41,418 nucleotides of DNA, from positions 1 to 41,418 of IMG/VR virus record IMGVR_UViG_3300025120_000155. One strand, written 5' to 3'. This DNA comes from a virus. Below the pieces are notes generated by a model. The model did not search any database. It was not told the origin of the DNA and was given only the letters and a program-made list of their open reading frames with translations. Below, piece by piece: positions 26,101-33,758 of the stretch (position 1 is its first letter; each line of letters begins with the position of its first letter). Position numbers and translations under genes: made by a program.

Positions 26101-29100
26101 ATTGCGTAATGATGTGATGCAGAAGCCTAACTTTACAGGGTATTACGGTGAAGGAAAGCAATACATTGTCGCGCCTAACCCTTTATCACATTATCAAGAC
26201 GCGCTATCGGATTTGAGAAGATACGCAAGAATAGAACACAAACATGGACGCACAGAAAGCGCAGTTAATTTTGAAAAATTAGCAACTGAACAAGCACGAC
26301 ATGTTGTGGACGAAGTAGGTGAAATGCCTTCTATCACACAAGATGAATTGCGCAAAAATTACTTAGATGATGCACAAGAGATGCATGCTCAAGCAGTAGC
26401 GGCAAGTCAAATCATGAAGCCTTTATTGAAATGGGCCAACCCCGACATGTTTCAAACTCACACGCCTAAACTTGCGAATCAAGCGTGGGCTGATACCAAA
26501 ATGCTCGCGCATCTATGCGAAACATGGATGAGAACACTAAACCCCGAAGAAAGAAAGAATTGGATAAAGAATGCAACAGTTCAGTCTTCGCGCGATGGCG
26601 CACAAAGCGAATCGGTTATGAATATCCTAAAGTCTCATTTTGAGAATCAAGGTATGAAACCTGCCGCTATTGAGTCACGCATTAAGAGAATGACAAAAGA
26701 TGTGACTAAGCCGCTACAAAGGCAGACATGGCAAGGTGGCGACATTCGACGCAACATAGAGATGGGTGATGAGGATAAATCAGTCATGAGTATGATGCGA
26801 AGGTATGTCGATGGTGAATTGGACTCAAGCCATTACCCACTTCATGAGAAAAATGAATTAGTGAAGAAAATCTTTGATGAAGTAAGTCGCGTATTGCCTA
26901 AGAACGCTACACCTCAAGACTTTGCAGATGTTCTACATGCTCGATATATACCTCATCGCGCTAAAGGTCGCGAGAAAGACGAAGACGGTAAAATGATTGA
27001 TACGGGTGGTCAAAATCTAATGCAAGAATTACCTATTGATTCAGTTAAGGAGTTTGGTTTAGGTGACGGTCAAAAGGCTTACAATTACAAATCGGCTAAA
27101 GGAGGACACCATCATGAAGCCGAACTCGATGAATATACGCCTTTGATGAGTGGCGGTGAAGGAATTAGAAGAAAGGGTGAGGGAACTAAGCCGGATTACT
27201 CTATGTATGCAGAAATACACGCGCTAAACAAAGTGTATCGCGCCCTGCTCAAGCAATCCAAAGGTAGCGCTAATGCTATCGAAGCAGTTCCGCATAAGAC
27301 AGCACCTTTGAAGAAAGACACAAGCGATAAAGGATTTGAAAATCTAACAGAAAGATTTGGTAATTTCATTGAGCGTTTGAAAGGTGATGTAAAAGGTATC
27401 ACTAACGAAGCAGGTAAAATCAACACACAGTTTGAGCCTGTTGGAACAGGCGGTATTGGTGTTAATGAAATACAATTACCTGCTGTTCACAGTTGCCCTA
27501 AAGCGAACAGAACTTTTGGTCATGTTATTCTACCTTCAAGAAGAATCGCTACACATGGATTGAGAGAGAACAGACTCATTGTTCACGACGATGAAGGTGA
27601 TTATCATCAAGGTGAATCAAACATGAAGATGAGAATGGACCCTTACGCGCTTCGTGAGTTTCACCCGGAATTACCACCATACGATATATCAGCAGACGGG
27701 AATACGCTATTCCCACCTGTCGCTATGCAACCATCCGGTATTCCGGGTGAAAGTGTTAATAGCAACTTTCCTGTGTTTAGCGATATGGGGTCGGGTCAAA
27801 TGTTAAACAGGTCCGACATTGAACTTCTTGATTCTTTAACTGATGATACACTGATTTACAAGAAAGATGGTCGCCCCGTTCCTGTCAAATCAATGCACAG
27901 AATCTTTGATTATAGCGACTTGAAACATCTACGCGGATTTAGCGGTGATTGGGTAGCGTCGCATATTCCTAAAGGTGAACCAATTATACTCCAAAAGAAA
28001 GGTAAGCGCGTTAAAGCGTATAATGCGGGTATGAAGTTGGTTGAATTGACCGACGATATAGATGATGAAATGGGTAAAGTCAACGAAAAAGACTTTGTTG
28101 TTCATGCAGTAATTGATGGAGATATGCTTTACTTCATCGACTTACTTGAGGCGGCAGATGAGAAAACTCACAACATGCCCGCTAAAGACCGAGTTAGGCA
28201 TTTACGCGCACACTTTGAATCATCGGAACATATCAAAATGCCCGAACCGTATAACACAAAGCGCGCGGATGATGAAGGGTTAGAAGAAGCAATTCATCTA
28301 TTACGCGAAGAATCTTCTTGCGATATACTGCTACGCGATGCATCGGCTACATACATGAGAGGGGAAATACGACACCCTAAGTGGGTTCTTTTGAGTAAAG
28401 AAAAGAAGATTGATGTGATTATTCTTGACCGTAAAGGAATGAATTATCGTATCGGTGTTGGGCCAATTATGCATCCCGAACATTACGGTTCGCGTTCAGT
28501 AGAGTTGAATGGTCAACACTACATGGATGTTGGTAGCGCTAAAGGCCCAAGAGGGTATGACAAAGGTGAATACATCTCCGTATTTTGCACAGGTGCTACA
28601 AAAGCAGGTGATGAGAATCCTACATACAAATTGCGCTCGGCAAGAGTTGACCGAGATGCGAACCCTCAAGCCGCAGATAGCGTTGAATCGTTAAGTTTGA
28701 TGTGTAGCGATTCAAAGATACCTCATAAAGTTAGATTGAATAAAGGCGCTATACACATTTCATTCCCATCACTTGATGATGAAGTCATTTACAAAGTCGA
28801 TAGAGAAGAAGGTGGGTGGATGCTTGAACCTCAAAACACTCTATGGGGTCATGGAGAAGATTACTTCATTAAATTGTCCGAAGATATGCGCCCTCATTGG
28901 TCGCCAATAGCGACTATACTTCTCAAGAAAGACCAAGAGAAGGCCGTCAATACTCCAAAGCGCTACAAGAGTAAAAAAGTTGACCCCGAAGCACCCGCAG
29001 GTCACACAAAGGAACGAAAAGAAATACTTCCAAAAGAAGAAGAGATTATCAAACAAGGTCTTGAACTCCTTGAGCGCGGTCTTGAGCGATTAAAGAAAGA

Positions 29101-29347
29101 GAAAATCACATACACAGGTGTAGAAGGTCTTGGAGTTGATTACGCAGATGCAGATGTTGAGTCCCCGCGAGGGCCAACTACAAACATGAACGATGATACG
29201 CTACCGGACTTTGACCCTGCATCGCGCGATTACAAAGAAAAACCCGCTAAAACTGACAAAAAAGAAAAGGTTATTCGCACTACTGCGGGCGAAGAAGCCA
29301 TTACGGATAACAAAGGAAACATCACTATAACAAAACCGCGCGTTTGA
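23114..29347 (+). CDS. Giant protein with C-terminal ligase-like region (2077 aa)
   Basis: Starts at GTG 23114 after a clear GAGGTGGT site. Residues 1-1480 are charged and helical with no recognised domain. From about residue 1600 to 1830 the order of motifs recalls an ATP-dependent DNA ligase: FSGDWVAS (D1612) at the place of motif I KxDGxR, then VIDGDMLYFIDLLE (D1668-G1669) like the ligase xxLDGELxxFDLL segment, then MPAKDRVRHLRAHF, then RHPKWVLLSKEKKIDVIIL (K1756, K1762) like motif V WLKLK, and finally YMDVGSAKGPRGYDKGE resembling the OB-fold loop. The catalytic Lys of motif I seems to be missing, so the region is probably inactive or diverged. Residues 1840-2077 are charged. Location between portal and protease suggests a virion component. 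The ligase match is from motif order only. Confidence 0.85.
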   Translation: MSKDNPTQYHTRTIDLFVKSYFEGYSALNEAADVMFSANNLENHGLFVPSFIHHIENYLAKAKIATVTSGDLPRREQANIINTRSQEVTRGLKHPKEAILMFDFDDWYDCSPNGKNPNPERRRELAQRFLSWDIPTKPREGSAPDAEEHPFRHLNLTHSQSSFASSNSSTPMMVQMIQTIFNGRMDGEPTRKLMDSAMADMGVNPRLAQSQNMGKWSNSANEAGYNKQFVDNFRKYRDEFNDKFTSLTVNEDRLKAIIKNRKENGTYKSDENARNLLVNSQLKNHFFQHKIWELRGVPDDYIWDNLYGEGGIIEQENTKRLKAKSESRDSAKYRSGFWMMYFGIPLIDYEDKIKFSEWFLDGGGHIDGVNYEMPNPRFDDKEINRILGHNARGFLTRHVSSFANALHGVYSGNVGTSGFNSLPGGTVGQTRGQQDMTRNKDFKQKLLKVGAANENIQDDDVIALIDEAGITREMQNEVLASLPSSTNEDATLLDDVGEGEDTPNYHTALNEQDLKQVMHQFAQIYGKKGSTADNKEFLNNSKHTFKLKDHFFDPMKGVPELDKTLLYYMSHAIGNLQGAHGEEWSHFDDAVNEAFPSVFVTQEEPMIDDEERERVLPSVKNTVDTLGSSYMKPSLFQDVFQSKPDDPAHTNIKQDLIAAMRRAEMSEGEQDEKLAEYEQGKPVKVPFPQGVGEKQTATQAEDVDEEEYMEDKLPMGVAEYVGGYQQTSSPVTAGHAGLITPLLSHDENQRNPNHFSADYNHHWVRDLENENRPSDSILAMRHARLESDKIGGVSKSRAKKGADGETLRRVGDSTFGRDVKGVERHSPSKGIIGKKKRSLHSSEVTKDEAYNRMLMMHTLLFQAHHGIDNYSEEDHSSHHEKQTMPHTVYKTKHRDPLGRGEDAGKTYQNELLSATKDDNPFNAKIAVYDKDEYEAAIKRFEEDGGVLRLPDTLKDNIGSRRELEQELMATSSDGGSFHLSSNGSTVSELGFAERNRLRNDVMQKPNFTGYYGEGKQYIVAPNPLSHYQDALSDLRRYARIEHKHGRTESAVNFEKLATEQARHVVDEVGEMPSITQDELRKNYLDDAQEMHAQAVAASQIMKPLLKWANPDMFQTHTPKLANQAWADTKMLAHLCETWMRTLNPEERKNWIKNATVQSSRDGAQSESVMNILKSHFENQGMKPAAIESRIKRMTKDVTKPLQRQTWQGGDIRRNIEMGDEDKSVMSMMRRYVDGELDSSHYPLHEKNELVKKIFDEVSRVLPKNATPQDFADVLHARYIPHRAKGREKDEDGKMIDTGGQNLMQELPIDSVKEFGLGDGQKAYNYKSAKGGHHHEAELDEYTPLMSGGEGIRRKGEGTKPDYSMYAEIHALNKVYRALLKQSKGSANAIEAVPHKTAPLKKDTSDKGFENLTERFGNFIERLKGDVKGITNEAGKINTQFEPVGTGGIGVNEIQLPAVHSCPKANRTFGHVILPSRRIATHGLRENRLIVHDDEGDYHQGESNMKMRMDPYALREFHPELPPYDISADGNTLFPPVAMQPSGIPGESVNSNFPVFSDMGSGQMLNRSDIELLDSLTDDTLIYKKDGRPVPVKSMHRIFDYSDLKHLRGFSGDWVASHIPKGEPIILQKKGKRVKAYNAGMKLVELTDDIDDEMGKVNEKDFVVHAVIDGDMLYFIDLLEAADEKTHNMPAKDRVRHLRAHFESSEHIKMPEPYNTKRADDEGLEEAIHLLREESSCDILLRDASATYMRGEIRHPKWVLLSKEKKIDVIILDRKGMNYRIGVGPIMHPEHYGSRSVELNGQHYMDVGSAKGPRGYDKGEYISVFCTGATKAGDENPTYKLRSARVDRDANPQAADSVESLSLMCSDSKIPHKVRLNKGAIHISFPSLDDEVIYKVDREEGGWMLEPQNTLWGHGEDYFIKLSEDMRPHWSPIATILLKKDQEKAVNTPKRYKSKKVDPEAPAGHTKERKEILPKEEEIIKQGLELLERGLERLKKEKITYTGVEGLGVDYADADVESPRGPTTNMNDDTLPDFDPASRDYKEKPAKTDKKEKVIRTTAGEEAITDNKGNITITKPRV

Positions 29348-29373
29348 TATACTTGTAGCGCTTGAACAGGTCG

Positions 29374-30774
29374 ATGGCAATTCTCGCACCTTCATCCACT
29401 TCACCCCTTGTTCTCAAGGGATTCGGTGATGATTTGGTTGTAGCGGGCTATGCTTCTGTCGAGATGGTTGACAAGCAAGGCGACCTTATTACTCGTAGCG
29501 CTTTGAAAGACGCATTTGGCGGATTCATGAAAGCAGAAGCATTCCGCAATGTGCAACTTGCACACTCTAACATTCAAGTAGGAACAGTTATTCCTTCTTA
29601 TACAGATAGCAACGGTCGTGTTTGGAAATCCGAAGTGGATGACACAGGCATGTTTGTTGTTATTCAACTTCGCGGGGATATTGAAAAAGCCCGCGAAGTT
29701 GCATCCGAAATCCGTAAGGGCAACCTACGGTCGTTCTCAATAGGCGGTCAAGCCTTTGAGCGCGTCAACAAAAGCGACGCTACTCGCGGTGACTACCGTG
29801 AAATCCGTCGCATGGAACTCCATGAGGTGACGATTTGTGAGAAGGGTATTAACCCCGAAGCGCAATTTCGTATTCTAAAGGAGGACACAGGTGATACTAT
29901 GACCGACCCAATGAGTGAATTACAAAATGTATTAGAGCGACTATCCAAGAAATTGGACGAAGAAGAGAAAGACGATGATAAGAAGGATAAAGAATCCAAA
30001 GACACCGGCTTCGACATGAAAGAAAAACCCGAAGGCGGAAACCCATTCAAACCAAGTCTTGACCTCGGAGACGAAGAGGAAGAGGAAGAGGAAGAGGATG
30101 ATGAAGGTGAAGATTCAATGTATGGTGAAGATATGAAAGACATGAACAAAGCAGACGATATGATAACAATGGACTATCTTAATTGGCTTGAGCAAACAGC
30201 AAAGTCCGGCGGACATGATGTTGCAGACGCTCGCGCTCATTTTGATAGTGTGAACAAAGGATATGGACCGGGGCAATCCGGCTACGACCACCGCGGACAA
30301 GGTTCTCTTGAAGGCGCAGGTGAAGGCGAATCCTCAAAGCGACCTAAGCAGAATTGGGGTAGCGCTCCAAGCGGAAACAAGAATGTCATTAAGGGTGAAG
30401 ATTTTATCATGCCCGAAAATGTTTCTCAATCCGATATTGAAGCGGCTTACGAAGTCTACAAGGCCGCATCCGTAGAACAACAATTCAAAGGCTCTCTCGG
30501 AGATTACTTCGCAGACCGCCTATCCAAAGAACAGCGAATTGCAAAGAATGAGAAAGCGCGAGCAAAGTTTGACTCCCGCAAACCTCTTCTTGAATTGCAA
30601 AAGGCTGTTGTTGCACTTGATGACCGCATCAACCGCGTTTCATCCGGTGGTGGAGAAACACTCACTAAGAGTGCTTCGACCACATCAATTACAATTCCCG
30701 ATACTACGGAAATGGCTAATATGTCGTGGGACGATGTTCACCGAATGGCCGACAAAGCATTGAGGGGAGAGTGA
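29374..30774 (+). CDS. Prohead protease fused to scaffold-like acidic domain
   Basis: A 466-aa HK97-type (U35/S78-like) maturation protease. Residues 18-170 show the fold: VAGYASVEMVDKQGDLI, the candidate catalytic H64 in QLAHSN, the candidate catalytic S122 in LRSFSIGGQ, and ELHEVTICEKGINPEAQF near the domain end. Residues 180-465 are acidic and helical, with a run of Glu/Asp near 230-250, as expected for an internal scaffold that is later digested. The last residues, MSWDDVHRMADKALRGE, are likely the capsid-contact helix and recur in the protein at 22416-22766. ATG 29374 is preferred to an in-frame TTG at 29362. The capsid gene follows after five bases. The capsid protein lacks a long N-terminal delta domain, which agrees with scaffold function residing here. 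Confidence 0.88.
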   Translation: MAILAPSSTSPLVLKGFGDDLVVAGYASVEMVDKQGDLITRSALKDAFGGFMKAEAFRNVQLAHSNIQVGTVIPSYTDSNGRVWKSEVDDTGMFVVIQLRGDIEKAREVASEIRKGNLRSFSIGGQAFERVNKSDATRGDYREIRRMELHEVTICEKGINPEAQFRILKEDTGDTMTDPMSELQNVLERLSKKLDEEEKDDDKKDKESKDTGFDMKEKPEGGNPFKPSLDLGDEEEEEEEEDDEGEDSMYGEDMKDMNKADDMITMDYLNWLEQTAKSGGHDVADARAHFDSVNKGYGPGQSGYDHRGQGSLEGAGEGESSKRPKQNWGSAPSGNKNVIKGEDFIMPENVSQSDIEAAYEVYKAASVEQQFKGSLGDYFADRLSKEQRIAKNEKARAKFDSRKPLLELQKAVVALDDRINRVSSGGGETLTKSASTTSITIPDTTEMANMSWDDVHRMADKALRGE

Positions 30775-30779
30775 AATAT

Positions 30780-31919
30780 ATGGCACGAAATTATGTAAGA
30801 ACAGTTCAAGATATGGAAAGATACTACTACGGTGGTGCGGCTCAAACAGGCTACACCTACGGCGCAGGTGACATTCTCAAAGCAGATAGCCCAATGATGT
30901 CAACCACAGCCGGAACTTACCAAGCGGTCTACGGTCGTAAGGTTTGGTCACAGTTGAACCAAGAGTTCAACGCCTTCTCTATTCTACCGAAGAAGCCGTG
31001 GGAACGAAGTGGATGGCGTATTCTAACCGACCGCGCTGAAAGCGGAGTCACAGGCGGTATTGCAGAAAACGGAACGCTACCGGACACCAAGCGACCGGAG
31101 TTCCTTCATGTTGCCGCAAAGCCAAAGACCATCGCGCACACTTTTGACTTGTCCGAAGTGAGCATGTTCTTGTCCGACAAGGATGACGGTCTTGGAGATG
31201 TTCGCCAAGTTCTCAAAGAAGAAATGGGTAAGCATCACGCTGAAATGGTCAACAAGATGCTTCTTGTTGATGTTGACACTCCTGCCGGAAACAACTTTGA
31301 ATCTCTCGACAGATTGGTTTCCGACCCGGATAAGATGACCACAGGAACAGGCCATGTAAGCGCTACCACTGACCACGACATGTATTCTATTACTCGCGAC
31401 GGTAGCAAAGATTTCCATAGCGCAGAAGTAGATGTTGCGGCGGCTAACCGAAACCTATCGCTAAACCAACTTGATGGATTATTCCAACAGATTTGGACTC
31501 GCGGTGGTAATCCAAAGGTTATGCTAACAGGATATGATACGCTTATGCGCGCTCAACAACTGTTGCAATCTCAACAGCGATTCATGGACTCCAAGAGAAT
31601 CACTCCTACATACTCCGGTGTGAAGGGTGTTCCGGGTATTGAAGCAGGATTTATCGTTGCTACATACAACGGAGTTCCTATTATCCCAACAAAGGATATG
31701 CCGGATGAAGGTGCAAGTTCACTATCTCGTATCTATTACCTTGATACTGATTACTTGTGGTTCCAAACTGCAATTCCTACACAATACTTTGAATCCGGTA
31801 TCGAAACCGGCGACCCATTCGCGATTAACAGGCTCGGCCAAGAAGGGCTTTACCGAACTATGGGTGAACTATGGGGTAGTTTCTTTGGTGCAAGCGGTTC
31901 AATTCGTGACCTACAATGA
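30780..31919 (+). CDS. Major capsid protein, HK97 fold
   Basis: A 379-aa shell protein. Its place directly after the protease/scaffold gene and its sequence texture fit the HK97 fold: a short N-terminal arm, an E-loop region near residues 45-100, a long spine-helix candidate (DVRQVLKEEMGKHHAEMVNKML, about 140-160), and the late P- and A-domain segments GNPKVMLTGYDTLMRAQQLL and GVPIIPTKDMP. Such segments are typical of tailed-virus and encapsulin shells. Translation from the ATG at 30780 gives MARNYVRT; an in-frame ATG at 30726 lies inside the protease gene and is rejected. A GGGGAGAGTGA stretch just upstream serves as ribosome site. Codon use looks more GC-rich at third positions than in the giant genes, as expected for high expression. 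Confidence 0.9.
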   Translation: MARNYVRTVQDMERYYYGGAAQTGYTYGAGDILKADSPMMSTTAGTYQAVYGRKVWSQLNQEFNAFSILPKKPWERSGWRILTDRAESGVTGGIAENGTLPDTKRPEFLHVAAKPKTIAHTFDLSEVSMFLSDKDDGLGDVRQVLKEEMGKHHAEMVNKMLLVDVDTPAGNNFESLDRLVSDPDKMTTGTGHVSATTDHDMYSITRDGSKDFHSAEVDVAAANRNLSLNQLDGLFQQIWTRGGNPKVMLTGYDTLMRAQQLLQSQQRFMDSKRITPTYSGVKGVPGIEAGFIVATYNGVPIIPTKDMPDEGASSLSRIYYLDTDYLWFQTAIPTQYFESGIETGDPFAINRLGQEGLYRTMGELWGSFFGASGSIRDLQ

Positions 31920-31934
31920 AGGAGATGATGAAAG

Positions 31935-32420
31935 ATGGTAGATACAACAACAAAAACAGAAAATGGACTTAGCATTAAAGTAGCCGACAGCGATTTTACG
32001 CTCGTTGACATTCTTGCTGATATTGACTTGAGACAAGGAACACCTGTCGATGAAACAACATGGCTCGGTGCGTCTTATCCGGGTGATGGAGCGTTGACTG
32101 ATTCATTTGGTCCTCAACAAACAGACCGAGCAAACAACGGAGGCCCACGATTGGTCACTTTTACAGTGAATGTCGTTCAAGCGGCAACCGTTGAACCTCT
32201 ATTGTTTTCAGCCGGTGCTTCAAAGATTCTCGGAATTATCGGGTATGCTTCGGCAACAGCCGCGAAAGATGTGACAATCACAATGACCAACACAGGTAAA
32301 GTAGGTGCAGATGCAGCAACCGCGCCTCTTGCAACAGGTGGAGCATTGCCTTGTCTAATCATTGATTCCGAAGTAGCGAATCAAGTAGTGCAAGTGACTG
32401 TTCTATTGCTCGGTGCATGA
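31935..32420 (+). CDS. Probable capsid decoration or minor structural protein
   Basis: A 161-aa beta-rich, Ala/Thr/Gly-rich protein without charged low-complexity segments (TVNVVQAATVEPLLFSAGAS, KDVTITMTNTGKVG). The gene follows the major capsid protein after 15 bases with GGAGATGAT upstream of its ATG. Small beta-rich proteins in this position are usually capsid decoration or cement proteins. No specific family is recognised, so the call rests on composition and location. Confidence 0.75.
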   Translation: MVDTTTKTENGLSIKVADSDFTLVDILADIDLRQGTPVDETTWLGASYPGDGALTDSFGPQQTDRANNGGPRLVTFTVNVVQAATVEPLLFSAGASKILGIIGYASATAAKDVTITMTNTGKVGADAATAPLATGGALPCLIIDSEVANQVVQVTVLLLGA

Positions 32421-32431
32421 GGTGATTCCTT

Positions 32432-32818
32432 TTGCCGACTGTAATTTACAAAGGTCCGCACAAAGCGGGTCGTAATATGGGTCGCTTAGGGTTTTGGACT
32501 TGGGGCAAGGCAGAAAGCAAAACGCAAGAATGGGTTGACCATTATGCGAAAAGTCTTGTTGGTGATTTCTTAGTAGACGGTGTGCTTTTCGCGCTACCTG
32601 TTGCTAAAGAAGACGAAGGTAATGACGGTATTCCCGACATGAAGTGGACTAAGGGTGACATTATGACTTGGATGGACGATAGCGGCGTAGAATACGGCGC
32701 ATTGAACACCAAAGCAAAGTTGCTCGCTAAAGTCGAAGCACACCTTAACCCACCCGAAGATACCGAAGACTCTATGAGCGAAGGCGATATGGATAACACA
32801 ACAGGAGATGAAGAATAA
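32432..32818 (+). CDS. Head protein with HeH/SAP-like C-terminal motif
   Basis: A 128-aa protein starting at TTG 32432 behind GGTGATTC (32421-32428). Residues 1-60 appear folded (MGRLGFWTWGKAESKTQEW). Residues about 72-107 (KGDIMTWMDDSGVEYG, then TKAKLLAKVEAHL) fit the helix-extension-helix pattern of HeH/LEM/SAP modules that are common at the ends of phage head and connector proteins. An acidic Asp/Glu/Met tail follows. Its stop TAA overlaps the next ATG as TAATG. Role in the head is inferred from position; the HeH assignment is by pattern only. Confidence 0.75.
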   Translation: MPTVIYKGPHKAGRNMGRLGFWTWGKAESKTQEWVDHYAKSLVGDFLVDGVLFALPVAKEDEGNDGIPDMKWTKGDIMTWMDDSGVEYGALNTKAKLLAKVEAHLNPPEDTEDSMSEGDMDNTTGDEE

Positions 32819-33066
32819 TGGCATTTACAAGCGATAACAGACCACACACATTAGGAGACTTATTGGTAATTACCGGAACAGTCGCAAATGGTGACACAAG
32901 CACAGACCTTAGCGCATTTATGAGTGAGATTTTATTCGCTCAAGTATGCGCTATCAAAGGCGGTGCAGGACCAAACGCTACAACCTCTATCAATGGAACT
33001 ACTGTGGTTCACGCCGACCCCGGTGTGGCCGCAGGTGGAAAATTGTTTGCAATCGGTAAGAGATAA
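32818..33066 (+). CDS. Small beta-rich structural protein (82 aa)
   Basis: An 82-aa protein rich in Thr, Gly, Ala and Val (LGDLLVITGTVANGDTSTDL, TSINGTTVVHADPGVAAGG), with the alternating pattern of a small beta barrel. It overlaps the preceding stop as TAATG. Similar short beta-rich proteins near the capsid gene serve as decoration or spike-base proteins, but no family is recognised here. Confidence 0.7.
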   Translation: MAFTSDNRPHTLGDLLVITGTVANGDTSTDLSAFMSEILFAQVCAIKGGAGPNATTSINGTTVVHADPGVAAGGKLFAIGKR

Positions 33067-33077
33067 GGTGATTCACC

Positions 33078-33245
33078 TTGCCTTCTGTCACAGTTCATGA
33101 GTTCACACCTAACGAGGCTTGTGAAACGGTTAACACCGTTGCCGGTGGCATCGCTAAGGTGTTGAATGATACCGCCGCGGGAATGGTTGCAATAACAGCA
33201 TATCAATGTCAAGGGAACATCTATGTGGTAGCCGTTCATGGATGA
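33078..33245 (+). CDS. Small TTG-start protein (55 aa)
   Basis: A short gene starting at TTG 33078 behind GGTGATTC at 33067-33074, the same leader and start arrangement as the gene at 32432. It encodes 55 residues with a beta-strand-like pattern (VTVHEFTPNEACETVNTVAG and MVAITAYQCQGNIYVVAVHG). Its stop overlaps the following ATG (33238). The precise overlap with neighbours on both sides and the strong ribosome site support it as real. It resembles the preceding 82-aa protein in composition, so it may be another small capsid-surface protein. Confidence 0.65.
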   Translation: MPSVTVHEFTPNEACETVNTVAGGIAKVLNDTAAGMVAITAYQCQGNIYVVAVHG

Positions 33246-33531
33246 CGGTGATAGCATGACGGGATTAACACCACAAGACATTCACAGAATGGCTAAGCAA
33301 GGTTGGTCACAAGACGAAGGCGACCGTGTTGACCCTAATCAACGAGATAAACTCAAAGGCGTTATCAAAAAGCAGAACATTCGTTCGCGCAACATCCGTG
33401 ATGTGTTAAACATCGGTAGCGGAACTCGTTGTCGCCATTGCGGTATGCTTCACTTTTGTTATCTTGAGCGCTGTGGTTCGTGTCAAAAACCAATGGAATA
33501 TAATCTTGGTAAGGTTGAGAAGGTGATTTAA
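33238..33531 (+). CDS. Zinc-ribbon protein with DIHRMA motif (97 aa)
   Basis: The C-terminal half contains CRHCGMLHFCYLERCGSC, two CxxC knuckles that make a probable zinc ribbon. The N-terminal part has LTPQDIHRMAKQGW, which partly matches the DD-H-MA motif found at the ends of the protease/scaffold and of the protein at 22416-22766. The middle is basic. Its stop overlaps the next start as TAATG. A structural or DNA-contact role in the head is possible; the family is not recognised. Confidence 0.75.
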   Translation: MDDGDSMTGLTPQDIHRMAKQGWSQDEGDRVDPNQRDKLKGVIKKQNIRSRNIRDVLNIGSGTRCRHCGMLHFCYLERCGSCQKPMEYNLGKVEKVI

Positions 33532-33758
33532 TGAGTTGGATTTTAATTCTCAAAAACGACCCTGCTGAAATTGGCAGAATGCTTGCACAACAACAAGCGG
33601 AGCGAGAGCGAAAACAACAAGAAGATGCACGACGCATTGAGCAAGAATATGCGCCTCATTTTGAAGAGTTGAAAAGACTTGTAGCGGAGAAGAGAGCAGA
33701 AGCAGATAGGTTAGAAGCCCAACTACAAGCAGAAAAGGCGAAGCGGGGGCAACAATAG
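33531..33758 (+). CDS. Small coiled-coil protein (75 aa)
   Basis: A single long helix from about residue 10 to the end, rich in Glu, Arg, Gln and Ala with heptad-like spacing (EELKRLVAEKRAEADRLEAQ). The N-terminus MSWILILKNDPAEIGR is short and hydrophobic. It is joined to the zinc-ribbon gene by TAATG and ends directly before the connector gene. Function unknown; small coiled-coil proteins between capsid and connector genes may act in assembly. Confidence 0.7.
   Translation: MSWILILKNDPAEIGRMLAQQQAERERKQQEDARRIEQEYAPHFEELKRLVAEKRAEADRLEAQLQAEKAKRGQQ

Noticed and set aside
30726-30779. Longer N-terminus for the major capsid protein
   Set aside because: The extension lies in the protease/scaffold gene in another frame, and the ATG at 30780 has a ribosome site directly upstream.
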